In this document: positions 1-6,649 of the stretch, piece after piece | Numbering within the stretch: the first letter of the stretch is position 1 | Layout: each line of letters begins with the position of its first letter | Virus record (IMG/VR): IMGVR_UViG_3300013005_000197 | Span: 1-21,413 of that record | Length of the DNA: 21,413 nt | Strand: one strand, 5' to 3' | Source: a virus | The notes under the pieces: generated by a model | Told to the model about the DNA's origin: nothing | Seen by the model: the letters and a program-made list of their open reading frames with translations, nothing else | Database searches by the model: none | Program-made: the position numbers and the translations under genes

Positions 1-180
1 ACTCATGTCAGACAGCAATAGGAAGAACTGTTTGTCTGCTGGAGCCATACCAGACATAGGCTGAGTCACAAACACTACCGAGTACATAGACAGAGTAGCC
101 ATCATGCCAAGAATTGCACAGAACGTAATACCGATAGCAAACTTGAGATAAGCGTTAAGTTGTTCTTCATTTAAATTCAT
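1..180 (-). CDS. Small membrane protein, possible holin (partial, cut by left edge)
   Basis: An open frame starts at ATG 180 and runs 60 codons to the window edge without a stop, so the C-terminus is missing. The N-terminus is polar (begins MNLNEEQLNAYLKF). One clear membrane segment follows at about residues 14-40, then a short polar loop and a second hydrophobic stretch beginning near residue 50 (FFLLLSDMS). The start codon overlaps the stop of the upstream lipoprotein gene as ATGA, so the two are translationally coupled. Position next to endolysin and lipoprotein genes, small size and probable two-helix topology suggest a holin or other lysis membrane protein. I recall similar short proteins in aquatic podoviruses, but they are generally uncharacterised. 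The coding call is firm; the role is inferred from context. Confidence 0.7.
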   Translation of the reverse strand, partial: MNLNEEQLNAYLKFAIGITFCAILGMMATLSMYSVVFVTQPMSGMAPADKQFFLLLSDMS

Positions 181-365
181 TGCTTTACCTTCTCAGGTTG
201 GGTTACATCTTCAGGACAGGTTCCAGTTGCAGTGCAGATAGGAGGCTTACATTCTTTAGTCTCCCAATTAGCCGGGGATTGGCAGGGATACCTAAATCTA
301 TCCTCACACGCCACCAAGCACATGGAGAGCATGAGCATAATGTTTCTTACGGTCTTCGAGTCCAA
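177..365 (-). CDS. Cys-rich small lipoprotein in the lysis cassette
   Basis: This is a 62-residue protein. Residues 1-19 form a lipoprotein signal peptide with a basic n-region (K4, R7), a hydrophobic core and a lipobox LVAC, giving a lipidated Cys20. The mature part is about 43 residues and contains four more cysteines (28, 39, 44, 50) and several prolines, with motifs such as RFRYPCQ and KPPIC. It would be anchored in a membrane, probably the outer membrane facing the periplasm, and may be disulphide-bonded. The first 62 nt overlap the 3' end of the endolysin gene in another frame, reminiscent of the compact Rz/Rz1 spanin arrangement. I keep the upstream ATG because starts at residues 10 or 12 would remove the basic n-region. 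It could be an outer-membrane spanin subunit; a superinfection-exclusion lipoprotein is an alternative. The family is conserved in aquatic phages but has no proven role that I know of. Confidence 0.8.
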   Translation of the reverse strand: MDSKTVRNIMLMLSMCLVACEDRFRYPCQSPANWETKECKPPICTATGTCPEDVTQPEKVKQ

Positions 366-945
366 TGGTTCCTCCGTTAATGCGCTTAGTCATAGTCAAA
401 ATGTCACCAGCATCAGCCAGTTTATTCAGGCTAGCTGTTTCCCAGTACCAGCAAGCACTCTGAGCAGCACCTTCAAAGGTCTGCATATACTCTGAGGCTT
501 CTTCAGGAGTAATTCCAAGGGATGAGGCGAACCAGAAGTAATTATCCTTCCCGGTAACCTGAATGAGACCTCGACCTTTGTATCGAGCGCCATCACCACT
601 AGCTTCATTGCCATTGCCCATACGGTTAGCGTAAACACGGTTAGCAATCTTGTCGGGTTGACGAGCGTAAGCATTAGCTGTGGCTTGGTCAGGAAAGTAT
701 TTAGCAAAGGTCTTCATTAGACCAGCAGCACTGTAGTTCAGGTTCTCTGTCAGCCAAACAAAGCCACCAGACTCATGACCACATTGAGCCATAAACGCAG
801 CAATACGCTTAGGAGTATTGATTTCGTACTCCTCAGCCAATGATTTACCAGATAGCTCAGTCTGCTTACCAAACAATGCGTCGTACCACTGTTTAGGATA
901 CTTAGTGTTTGGCACTAACTGAGTAAATTGCTGCATAGTAATCAA
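304..945 (-). CDS. Endolysin, glycoside hydrolase family 19 (chitinase-like) fold
   Basis: This 213-residue protein probably cleaves the glycan strands of host peptidoglycan at the end of infection. It matches the GH19 lysozyme-like fold. The first catalytic region is AAFMAQCGHESGGF with Glu58 as likely acid. The ENLNY segment with Glu67 is a candidate second acidic residue. The Y-KGRGLIQVTG-NY block at about 122-134 lines the substrate cleft. Length is typical of single-domain phage GH19 endolysins, and there is no separate cell-wall-binding domain or signal peptide, so release by a holin is expected. The start is TTG at 945: an AGGGG element lies 6 nt upstream and TTG overlaps the previous stop (TTGA). 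The next ATG at 936 would be about 15 nt from that site. The 3' end overlaps the lipoprotein gene. Confidence 0.92.
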   Translation of the reverse strand: MITMQQFTQLVPNTKYPKQWYDALFGKQTELSGKSLAEEYEINTPKRIAAFMAQCGHESGGFVWLTENLNYSAAGLMKTFAKYFPDQATANAYARQPDKIANRVYANRMGNGNEASGDGARYKGRGLIQVTGKDNYFWFASSLGITPEEASEYMQTFEGAAQSACWYWETASLNKLADAGDILTMTKRINGGTIGLEDRKKHYAHALHVLGGV

Positions 946-1196
946 GGCTCACCCCTTATTCGCTCGTTAATAATCTGCTTGCGTAACTCTCTAATAGCCC
1001 GGATTTCCATCTCTACAGCCACACGAGCATTGTTTAGATCCATGTACATCACCCCAAGCACAGGGAGTACAACGACAAACGTCAAAGCCATTACTAGTAC
1101 ACATAAGACGAGAGCAAACGATACGTCAGACTCTCCCTTAGAAGATGTAGGACGCCTAGGAACCACACTACGACGAAAAGGATTGCGCCAAACCAT
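942..1196 (-). CDS. One-helix membrane protein with charged helical C-terminus (spanin- or holin-like)
   Basis: This is an 84-residue protein. A basic N-terminus (VWRNPFRRSVVPRR) is followed by a single strong membrane segment at about residues 26-51. A charged helix-forming tail of about 33 residues (MDLNNARVAVEMEIRAIREL onward) comes after it. By the positive-inside rule the N-terminus is cytoplasmic and the tail periplasmic, the topology of inner-membrane spanin (Rz) subunits. It overlaps the 3' end of the 230-residue gene by 103 nt in a different frame, and its stop overlaps the endolysin TTG start by 4 nt. The Shine-Dalgarno sequence is weak, so expression may depend on coupling. It lies directly before the endolysin, unlike lambda Rz, which follows it. 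A holin is the main alternative. The coding call rests on the clear membrane topology and the tight junction with the endolysin. Confidence 0.7.
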   Translation of the reverse strand: MVWRNPFRRSVVPRRPTSSKGESDVSFALVLCVLVMALTFVVVLPVLGVMYMDLNNARVAVEMEIRAIRELRKQIINERIRGEP

Positions 1197-1786
1197 GTTG
1201 CGTATTCTTGCCTTATCCTTGCTGCTCTACGTCTTCTAGCAGCGTCAATCTGTAGCTTTGCAGTTTCACGTTTATGAGCCTCATCTTGCTCAATAACGAT
1301 CTGCTTCCACATCTTCTCGTATCTGCTCCACAAGTCACCTAACTCAGCCGGTGCTTTGTAGACCATTGTTTCGCGCAGTTCCGCAAACATCGCATCTAAT
1401 CTTGACCGGATGATGACACGCATTAAAGCCCGTTTGCCAACCGAATCTGCACCCGTATAAACCTGTGTTGCCTCTGCTTCCTGCTGGATAAAGACCTTGC
1501 CGATCTTGTCGTACTCATCCATCAGCACACCAAGATCATTGCCAATCTTAATGAAGACATCATTAGGATCAGCCTTGCCTATCTCCTGAACCCTAGCTAC
1601 TTCTTCGTTGTACTGAATCTTCTGAGCGTTAGTGGGATTCGGTATCTTTTGGAACTGCGTCTTTAGATCGTCTAGTACGTCCTTGACTTCACCAGCAGCG
1701 CCCTTGATGTCCTTGTATAGCTGACATCCCTTCTTTACAGCCGCAACAGCAGCATTAGCAGCAGCTAGGAGAGTTAGCGGATCAAT
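1094..1786 (-). CDS. Membrane-anchored hypothetical protein with apparent ATT start
   Basis: The frame stays open from a stop at 1787-1789 down to 1094. It contains no ATG, and its first GTG (1528) lies deep inside a continuous protein-like sequence. Reading from ATT at 1786 gives 230 residues beginning (M)IDPLTLLAAANAAVAAVKK, a typical phage N-terminus. An AGGA element lies 7 nt upstream of this ATT, overlapping the stop of the preceding gene. The N-terminus has a short Ala-rich hydrophobic stretch and the middle is charged and helical, with an Arg/Lys-rich run near residue 190. A membrane segment near the C-terminus (about 201-217) includes FGAILFVVVWFLGVLHLL. Proteins with similar N-termini occur in marine phages without assigned function. 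A role in lysis is suggested only by location. The start codon is inferred, but the upstream extension looks genuinely coding. Confidence 0.75.
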   Translation of the reverse strand: MDPLTLLAAANAAVAAVKKGCQLYKDIKGAAGEVKDVLDDLKTQFQKIPNPTNAQKIQYNEEVARVQEIGKADPNDVFIKIGNDLGVLMDEYDKIGKVFIQQEAEATQVYTGADSVGKRALMRVIIRSRLDAMFAELRETMVYKAPAELGDLWSRYEKMWKQIVIEQDEAHKRETAKLQIDAARRRRAARIRQEYATWFGAILFVVVWFLGVLHLLRESLTYRLLSSYVY

Positions 1787-1795
1787 TTATTGTTC

Positions 1796-1981
1796 CTACT
1801 TAGGTAAGGAGCCGTTACCAGCCATCCAGAACATTAGACCCAATGCAGCAGCACCGACGATCCAGAATATCTTTTTAACGACAGAACGACCGACTTCTTC
1901 ATAGATCTTTTTAAAAGCTACTTCAGCGGCACGTTCCGCTATAGCTTCAATCTGGTCATCAGAAAGAGGCATCTTTTCCAT
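1796..1981 (-). CDS. Small one-helix membrane protein (holin candidate)
   Basis: This 61-residue protein has an acidic helical N-terminus (MPLSDDQIEAIAERAAEVAF), a basic juxtamembrane region (RSVVKK) and a single membrane segment of about 20 residues (IFWIVGAAALGLMFWMAG). It ends in a short GNGSLPK tail. I place the start at ATG 1981, two bases after the fibre gene stop, with a GGA element about 10 nt upstream. An in-frame GTG at 2002 would add seven residues but has no better ribosome site and would overlap the upstream gene. Its position between the tail fibre and the lysis genes fits a holin or antiholin; similar small proteins in aquatic podoviruses are unassigned. The stop codon TAG forms part of the Shine-Dalgarno element of the next gene. 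Confidence 0.75.
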   Translation of the reverse strand: MEKMPLSDDQIEAIAERAAEVAFKKIYEEVGRSVVKKIFWIVGAAALGLMFWMAGNGSLPK

Positions 1982-1983
1982 GA

Positions 1984-2721
1984 TTAGACAGTCCTTTTCC
2001 ACATACGGACTACGATATATGGCTGCAAGTTAGCGTTAGTGCCAGAGGAGCCTGTTGACGCAACAGTAATATTGGCTGTTCCAGATTCTGTTGTTGCTAC
2101 AGTTCCGCCAGCTGGAGCCGCTGCTGGAGTATTAGTACTTCCGCCAACTGCACCACCGGCGGGTTGTCTTGGACTGTCTATTGAATGTGTATGTCCTGAA
2201 TCCGTAGCAGTGTGAGTATGGCTTACTACAATCGCATCAGCAGAACCGCCTGTTTCTTCAGCCGTATCAAATGCTGCATTACCAGCATCTAGGCCAACCA
2301 TAACACGACCAGCACCAAAGGCTACCCAAGTACCAAAGCCAAGCAACGTAGCAGGGTTAGTGCTGCTAGAAGCATTAATATAGATAGATCCGACCGGATA
2401 AGCCGCTGCTAATGCTGCCTGAACAAACGCTGTAGTAGCTACTTTAGTTGTGCTATCACCAAACGTAGCAGTTGGAGCAGTAGCAGAGCCAGCAATAGCC
2501 ACAGTGCTAGAGAATACAGCAGCACCAGTACAAGTAAACGCACCACCTACCGTAAAGTTATCGCCATCAGTACCTACCTGCTGGTCTTTAAGCTGTGCCA
2601 TTAACTCACGAATAGCGTTATTAATGCCAGACGGAGCGCAACCCTCTGCTATGTTAATACCCGCGATGTCAGTGTTATTTGCAGCAGTAGCGCTATATTC
2701 GCTAATCTTGTTCTTTGCCAT
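1984..2721 (-). CDS. Tail fibre / collar-type protein with His-x-His motif
   Basis: This 245-residue structural protein is likely involved in host recognition at the tail. The N-terminal 50 residues contain the module SGINNAIRELMAQLKD, often found at the virion-attachment end of phage fibres. A Thr/Ala/Val-rich shaft follows. The segment YPVGSIYINASSSTNPATLL, continuing into FGTWVAFGAGRVMVG (about 108-143), matches the conserved receptor-domain entry of collar and baseplate-wedge-type fibres. Next is SHTHTATDSGHTHS (about 167-180), an HxH pattern that binds metal ions along the trimer axis in T4 gp12-like fibres. The Gly/Ala/Thr-rich region ends in NLQPYIVVRMWKR, a common C-terminus of this class. 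It is the last structural gene before the lysis cassette. Host range cannot be judged from sequence. Confidence 0.88.
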   Translation of the reverse strand: MAKNKISEYSATAANNTDIAGINIAEGCAPSGINNAIRELMAQLKDQQVGTDGDNFTVGGAFTCTGAAVFSSTVAIAGSATAPTATFGDSTTKVATTAFVQAALAAAYPVGSIYINASSSTNPATLLGFGTWVAFGAGRVMVGLDAGNAAFDTAEETGGSADAIVVSHTHTATDSGHTHSIDSPRQPAGGAVGGSTNTPAAAPAGGTVATTESGTANITVASTGSSGTNANLQPYIVVRMWKRTV

Positions 2722-2723
2722 GA

Positions 2724-4325
2724 TTATCTACCCATCAATAGGTTAATTTCTTCCTGAGTAACAGGCTCTTGTTGTGGAGCAAGAAGGCTACGAGTAATAA
2801 CAGGAGCTTTGCCAGAAATAGCTGTTCTAGGCTGTCTACCAAGACGCAACATATTTTCTAATTCTTGAAATCTTTGTAAGCCTTGAGAAGTAGCTAGTTT
2901 CCTTGCTCCAGCACCAACAATAGCAGGAGCAGCCATACCAAGCGCACCTAACTCAGTTCCTAATGCTTGTTGACCAAGGAAGAATCCACCAGCAGCAGGA
3001 ATGACGCTAGTAGGAGCAAGTTTCCCAACATACCTAAAGAAGTTTTGCATATTGCCGCCTTTAGCAGCATCAACAATTGCAGCTTGTTCTGTCTTGCTAA
3101 ACTGACGCATCAACTTTTCATTAGCAGCTAGATTAGTCAATCTGCTACGCAATGCTTGTTCCATGCCAGACTGTGTGAAGTTAGTCTCTGCACGAAGATC
3201 CGCAACGTCAAAAATACTTTCAAGTATTTGAGATTTCTTACCTTTTTTCCATAGTTCTCTAGCATCTTTCAATGCCTCAATAGCTTTCTTATCCTGAACC
3301 CTAAATTGATTAGGACTAGCATTTTCAACAAAGCCATCAATTTTTTGAATTAACTGTCCACCAAAGTTTCTATCAGCAGGATCTGAACTCATTGCAGCGA
3401 TAAGAGCAACACGACGAAGACGCTCAAGCTCACTCATTGAGATAGGCTGACCAGAAGCACTCTCAAGGCGTTTTAATGCAGCCTCAGCTTTAGGAGTCAA
3501 AGTAGGATCAACACCTTCTCTACGAAGCTCTAATGCTGTTTTATTGGCAAAACTTTCAAATTCGTTTTTCTTAAACGCTACGCCAGACTTGTCTGCAATA
3601 TCATATAACTTGCTAGCAGTTTGTTTTAGCTCTTGAGTCGTTGGAATAAAGTCAACATCTCTAGGCTTTAATCCAACAGAAAATGGAGCGCCAGCAGCCA
3701 TACCAGCAGCCATACCAGCTACAGGGCCGTATCTTTCTCCAATTACTTGTGATGCTGCAACAGACGGCAAAGTAGCAGTTATTTGTCTGCCCGGTTGTTG
3801 CGCCATTTGTTCAGCAATGCCACGTCCCATTTCTGTAGTAGCTGTTTTAGCTACAGATGGCAATGTTGATAACTGAGTACCAACCCCACCTAATGCACTG
3901 CCACCAGCCTGTATAACTCGTTCACCAGTTGTTTGAGGAACAGGAAAACCAGCCTCAGTTAAAAGATTTTCAACTCCAGCAGAAGGCGATGGAATTTGAT
4001 AATTTTGAGGCAATACAACATTAAGACCTTGAGTAGCCATTTCAGCTAAAGGTAATGCAATTGACCCTGCCAAAGCACCAGCAGGATTAAAACCCGTAGC
4101 TAAAAAACCAAGACCAGCACCAGTAGCAACCGGAGCTAATCCCCTAGCTGCTAACCCAGTTCCACGCTGCAAATCTTGCCCAACAGTTGTTTGTTGAGCA
4201 GTAGGCTCAGGAGCAGAAGGCTGTTGCTGCCTATTCAGCTCTTGCAAACCTTGGGCAGATACTTTGTCTAGTTGACCAGACTTAATGTATTTAAGGTCTT
4301 GAGTTGAGATTTTAGATAAGTCCAT
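2724..4325 (-). CDS. Probable internal virion / DNA-ejection protein
   Basis: This 533-residue protein starts MDLSKISTQDLKYIKSGQLD, a short N-terminal module I recognise from aquatic podovirus structural proteins. A Gln/Pro linker follows, then long Ala/Gly-rich hydrophobic stretches (about residues 58-105 and 190-215) and a charged, helical central domain (about 220-400). A further hydrophobic Gly/Ala-rich segment lies at about 430-475, and the C-terminus is basic and Pro-rich. Several potential membrane-inserting helices in a soluble-size virion protein are typical of ejection proteins that form a conduit across the envelope. The start overlaps the previous stop as TAATG, with GAGG 6 nt upstream. 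Identification as an ejection protein is inferred from composition and from its position after other such genes; no catalytic motif was recognised. Confidence 0.75.
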   Translation of the reverse strand: MDLSKISTQDLKYIKSGQLDKVSAQGLQELNRQQQPSAPEPTAQQTTVGQDLQRGTGLAARGLAPVATGAGLGFLATGFNPAGALAGSIALPLAEMATQGLNVVLPQNYQIPSPSAGVENLLTEAGFPVPQTTGERVIQAGGSALGGVGTQLSTLPSVAKTATTEMGRGIAEQMAQQPGRQITATLPSVAASQVIGERYGPVAGMAAGMAAGAPFSVGLKPRDVDFIPTTQELKQTASKLYDIADKSGVAFKKNEFESFANKTALELRREGVDPTLTPKAEAALKRLESASGQPISMSELERLRRVALIAAMSSDPADRNFGGQLIQKIDGFVENASPNQFRVQDKKAIEALKDARELWKKGKKSQILESIFDVADLRAETNFTQSGMEQALRSRLTNLAANEKLMRQFSKTEQAAIVDAAKGGNMQNFFRYVGKLAPTSVIPAAGGFFLGQQALGTELGALGMAAPAIVGAGARKLATSQGLQRFQELENMLRLGRQPRTAISGKAPVITRSLLAPQQEPVTQEEINLLMGR

Positions 4326-6013
4326 TATTGACCTCGTTTTCTCAATTCTTCACTAACAGCATCTTCTAGCGTATTGCCACCACCCAACTCATAAAAATCA
4401 GCTAACTCAGCAGTATCTTTGCGCTTACGCAATCTCTTAAGATTTTCATTATGAGTTGATATTTTTCTATTTGCCACTTTCTCAAGCGCACCCATCAAAG
4501 CAACAACTTCTTTTGCGGTAAATTGAGCAAAGTTACCAGCAGATGCACGAGCAATAAGGCCTCGTTCAAAGTCAGTAATTGCACCTTGACCAGCCATTGA
4601 TTTAGCTGCTTCCAACTCAAGACTTGCAAGACCTTGCATTGCTTGAGATGTTCTAGCTAATTTATCTTCAATAGAACCAGATGCAATACCAAGTGATGAG
4701 GCAAGCCTATCAATGTAAATATTGGAGCTTGATAATGGACCAGAATAAACACCTTCTTTAATCAAAGGCTTAATATTCTGAATAGTAGAAATCGTACTTT
4801 GTGCAGCTAACGCATTTTCATACGTTTTTTGAACTCCAGCAGCAACACCTCTACCAAACTCCTCAGCAAACTTCTTTTCACCAACATTAACAGTTGTGAT
4901 GTTTCTGCCAGCAATACGCAGTTCTTTTTCTTGCTTAACTAAGCGCTTCTGAATTTCAGCAATTTGTGCTGGCGTATAGTTTGCAGGATCAACTCCCGGC
5001 GCAACATCTTGCCCAATACGATAAGCTTCATTCTGGAAATTATTTTGAGCGCGTTTAAAATCAAGTTCTTTTGCTCGATAATCGTTAATATCTTTTTGTA
5101 TAGCCTGAACTCTCTGAGCATACTGATCTGGAGTAATTTCACCAGTGGAAGCAATACTCATCAAGTTATCAATAGCTGGTCTAAATTGCTCTGGTGCAGA
5201 TGCTCTAAATGAACTTAAGTCACCACTAATATCAGATACAGAAGCCTTAGTTATTTCTTTATTGATTGCTTCAAGACGTTTTAAGTTTTGGTCAACAATC
5301 TTCCCTGCTCGCTCATTACCAGCAAACTGAGGATTAGAATAAGTATTAATTATTTGTTCAATTCTTTGCTTTTCAGCTAGTCTTGCGTCATATGCACTTG
5401 GTTTTGCACTTGCCACTACTGGTGGTAAAACCCGTTCTTGTCCTGCTTGTCCTGTAGTAGGAACTGGCTGAACTTGTGGCTGAACTTGTGGCTGAACTTG
5501 TGGTGCATTAACTTGTTGTTGAGCTGCTGGCTGATTCAAAGTTTGACCAGCTTGCTGCAATGGCAACAACTCAGAATAAAGTTTCAAAGCATCGCCCGGA
5601 TTAGCTCTAATGTAAGCAACTTTAAGCGGATCGTTAGCAATCTCTGGAGATTTCAGCAAATTCTCAATAGCACCTTGCTGTGCCATATACTGTTGACGCT
5701 CAATCAACGCCTTTTGTTGTGCTAACTGAGTCTGTGCAATCTGTTGCTGTGTAACGTAATTCTTAATACCCTGTTCGTAAGCACCACCAGCAGCACCAAA
5801 GCCACCAGCCAATGCACCTAAGATGTTCTCAGCAGCAGAACGACGTGGGCCAGTACGGCTCATGCCTTGAGCTAGTGCCAGACCAGCACCTAGCAAGCCC
5901 TGAACATTAGCCCGGTTCTGCAAGTTCTGAGTTTCTTCAGCACCAAGCAATCCCTGCAAATAGCTAGGAGCCGCTTGACCAAAGACATTAGGAATGTAAT
6001 CTGAAAGTGCCAT
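4325..6013 (-). CDS. Probable internal virion / DNA-ejection protein with Gln-rich coiled coil
   Basis: This 562-residue protein has a hydrophobic Gly/Ala-rich N-terminal part (about residues 38-80, including GLLGAGLALAQGMSRTG). A Gln-rich coiled coil follows (about 88-115), then a Pro/Gln linker carrying a triple PQVQ repeat (about 171-182), and a long helical domain. The C-terminal third holds SMAGQGAITDFERGLIARAS (about 478-497), a motif I associate with phage internal structural proteins. There is no signal peptide or enzymatic motif. The start at 6013 has AGGG 6 nt upstream and overlaps the closing codons of the preceding gene's region. Together with its neighbours it forms a block of Ala/Gly/Gln-rich proteins as seen for P22 gp7/gp20/gp16 or T7 core proteins. 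Homology to any of these is not shown here; the role is inferred. Confidence 0.78.
   Translation of the reverse strand: MALSDYIPNVFGQAAPSYLQGLLGAEETQNLQNRANVQGLLGAGLALAQGMSRTGPRRSAAENILGALAGGFGAAGGAYEQGIKNYVTQQQIAQTQLAQQKALIERQQYMAQQGAIENLLKSPEIANDPLKVAYIRANPGDALKLYSELLPLQQAGQTLNQPAAQQQVNAPQVQPQVQPQVQPVPTTGQAGQERVLPPVVASAKPSAYDARLAEKQRIEQIINTYSNPQFAGNERAGKIVDQNLKRLEAINKEITKASVSDISGDLSSFRASAPEQFRPAIDNLMSIASTGEITPDQYAQRVQAIQKDINDYRAKELDFKRAQNNFQNEAYRIGQDVAPGVDPANYTPAQIAEIQKRLVKQEKELRIAGRNITTVNVGEKKFAEEFGRGVAAGVQKTYENALAAQSTISTIQNIKPLIKEGVYSGPLSSSNIYIDRLASSLGIASGSIEDKLARTSQAMQGLASLELEAAKSMAGQGAITDFERGLIARASAGNFAQFTAKEVVALMGALEKVANRKISTHNENLKRLRKRKDTAELADFYELGGGNTLEDAVSEELRKRGQ
5466..5503. repeat. 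12-bp in-frame tandem repeat, three copies
   Basis: The 12-base unit GGCTGAACTTGT is repeated three times without mismatch, plus two extra bases. On the minus strand it encodes the PQVQ repeats of the linker in the 562-residue structural protein. Because the unit is a multiple of three, copy-number changes keep the frame and only alter linker length. Confidence 0.9.
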
Positions 6014-6016
6014 ATA

Positions 6017-6649
6017 TCACCCTAATAGGGAAATTGGTTGTGGTCTAAGAACTGTGCTTTGCTGTGGATTTAGCAGACTCATGTAATCACCACCTTGAAT
6101 CTGACCACGACTTACTTGACCAGCAGGAGCCATACGAGCTTCAGGCTGTTGCAATGCTTGCTGTGCAGTCTGAGCAGCCATTTGCGTAAGGTATGGGTTA
6201 TTTTGAGCGTATTTGCTAATCTGACCTGCACCAGAACCAACTTGCTCTAGAAAAGACGGAGCCATTGAAGATGACTGGATATTAGGATTGAGCATTGACT
6301 CCAAAGTGCCAAAGGATCTCTCTACCGCAACATTTGATGAAGGTGTATATACAGCAGGATTAGCAAATATTCCAGCAGGAGCAGATTGACTAGCGCCAAT
6401 TACAGTGGTTGGATTAACACCAGCAGCATTAGCAAACATAGTATTTGCACCAGTAGATGCACCAGCACCAGTTAATGCACCACCACTACCAGCTACCTGA
6501 GTTGCACCAGTACCTAGAATACTCGGCATCAAAGCACTACCACCATAACCAAGAGCGCCACCAAGCAATGCACCTTGCAATGGGTTATCACGATTAGTTA
6601 GCCCACCGATAGCGGAACCAATCAACATTGGAGTAGCAGCAGCACCCAT
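6017..6649 (-). CDS. Gly/Ala-rich structural protein, probable ejection component
   Basis: This is a 210-residue protein. The N-terminal half is a low-complexity Gly/Ala/Leu-rich segment with at least two potential membrane-inserting stretches, including MLIGSAIGGL and ALLGGALGYGGSALMPSILG. A Gln-rich, polar C-terminal half ends QPISLLG. A Gln-rich stretch near residues 150-175 may be helical. The start at 6649 overlaps the upstream stop as TAATG. A strong GGAGG 6 nt before it lies inside the last codons of the upstream gene, so coupling is likely. Size and composition resemble small internal virion proteins such as P22 gp7-type ejection proteins, but I see no specific family signature. Its place in the run of four similar genes supports a virion role. 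Confidence 0.7.
   Translation of the reverse strand: MGAAATPMLIGSAIGGLTNRDNPLQGALLGGALGYGGSALMPSILGTGATQVAGSGGALTGAGASTGANTMFANAAGVNPTTVIGASQSAPAGIFANPAVYTPSSNVAVERSFGTLESMLNPNIQSSSMAPSFLEQVGSGAGQISKYAQNNPYLTQMAAQTAQQALQQPEARMAPAGQVSRGQIQGGDYMSLLNPQQSTVLRPQPISLLG

Noticed and set aside
928-1239. 103-codon plus-strand frame
   Set aside because: Antisense to two well-supported lysis genes and without a ribosome site.
1094-1528. A 144-residue version of the membrane-anchored protein from GTG 1528
   Set aside because: The upstream frame is open for 86 codons of protein-like sequence and ends at an ATT with a ribosome site, so the GTG is probably internal.
1982-2002. GTG start for the small one-helix protein seven codons upstream
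   Set aside because: It would overlap the fibre gene and has no better ribosome site; ATG 1981 lies two bases after the fibre stop with a GGA element at normal distance.
5438-5725. Plus-strand frame with LWLN repeats
   Set aside because: The repeat is the antisense reading of the 12-bp tandem repeat coding PQVQ; no independent coding signal.
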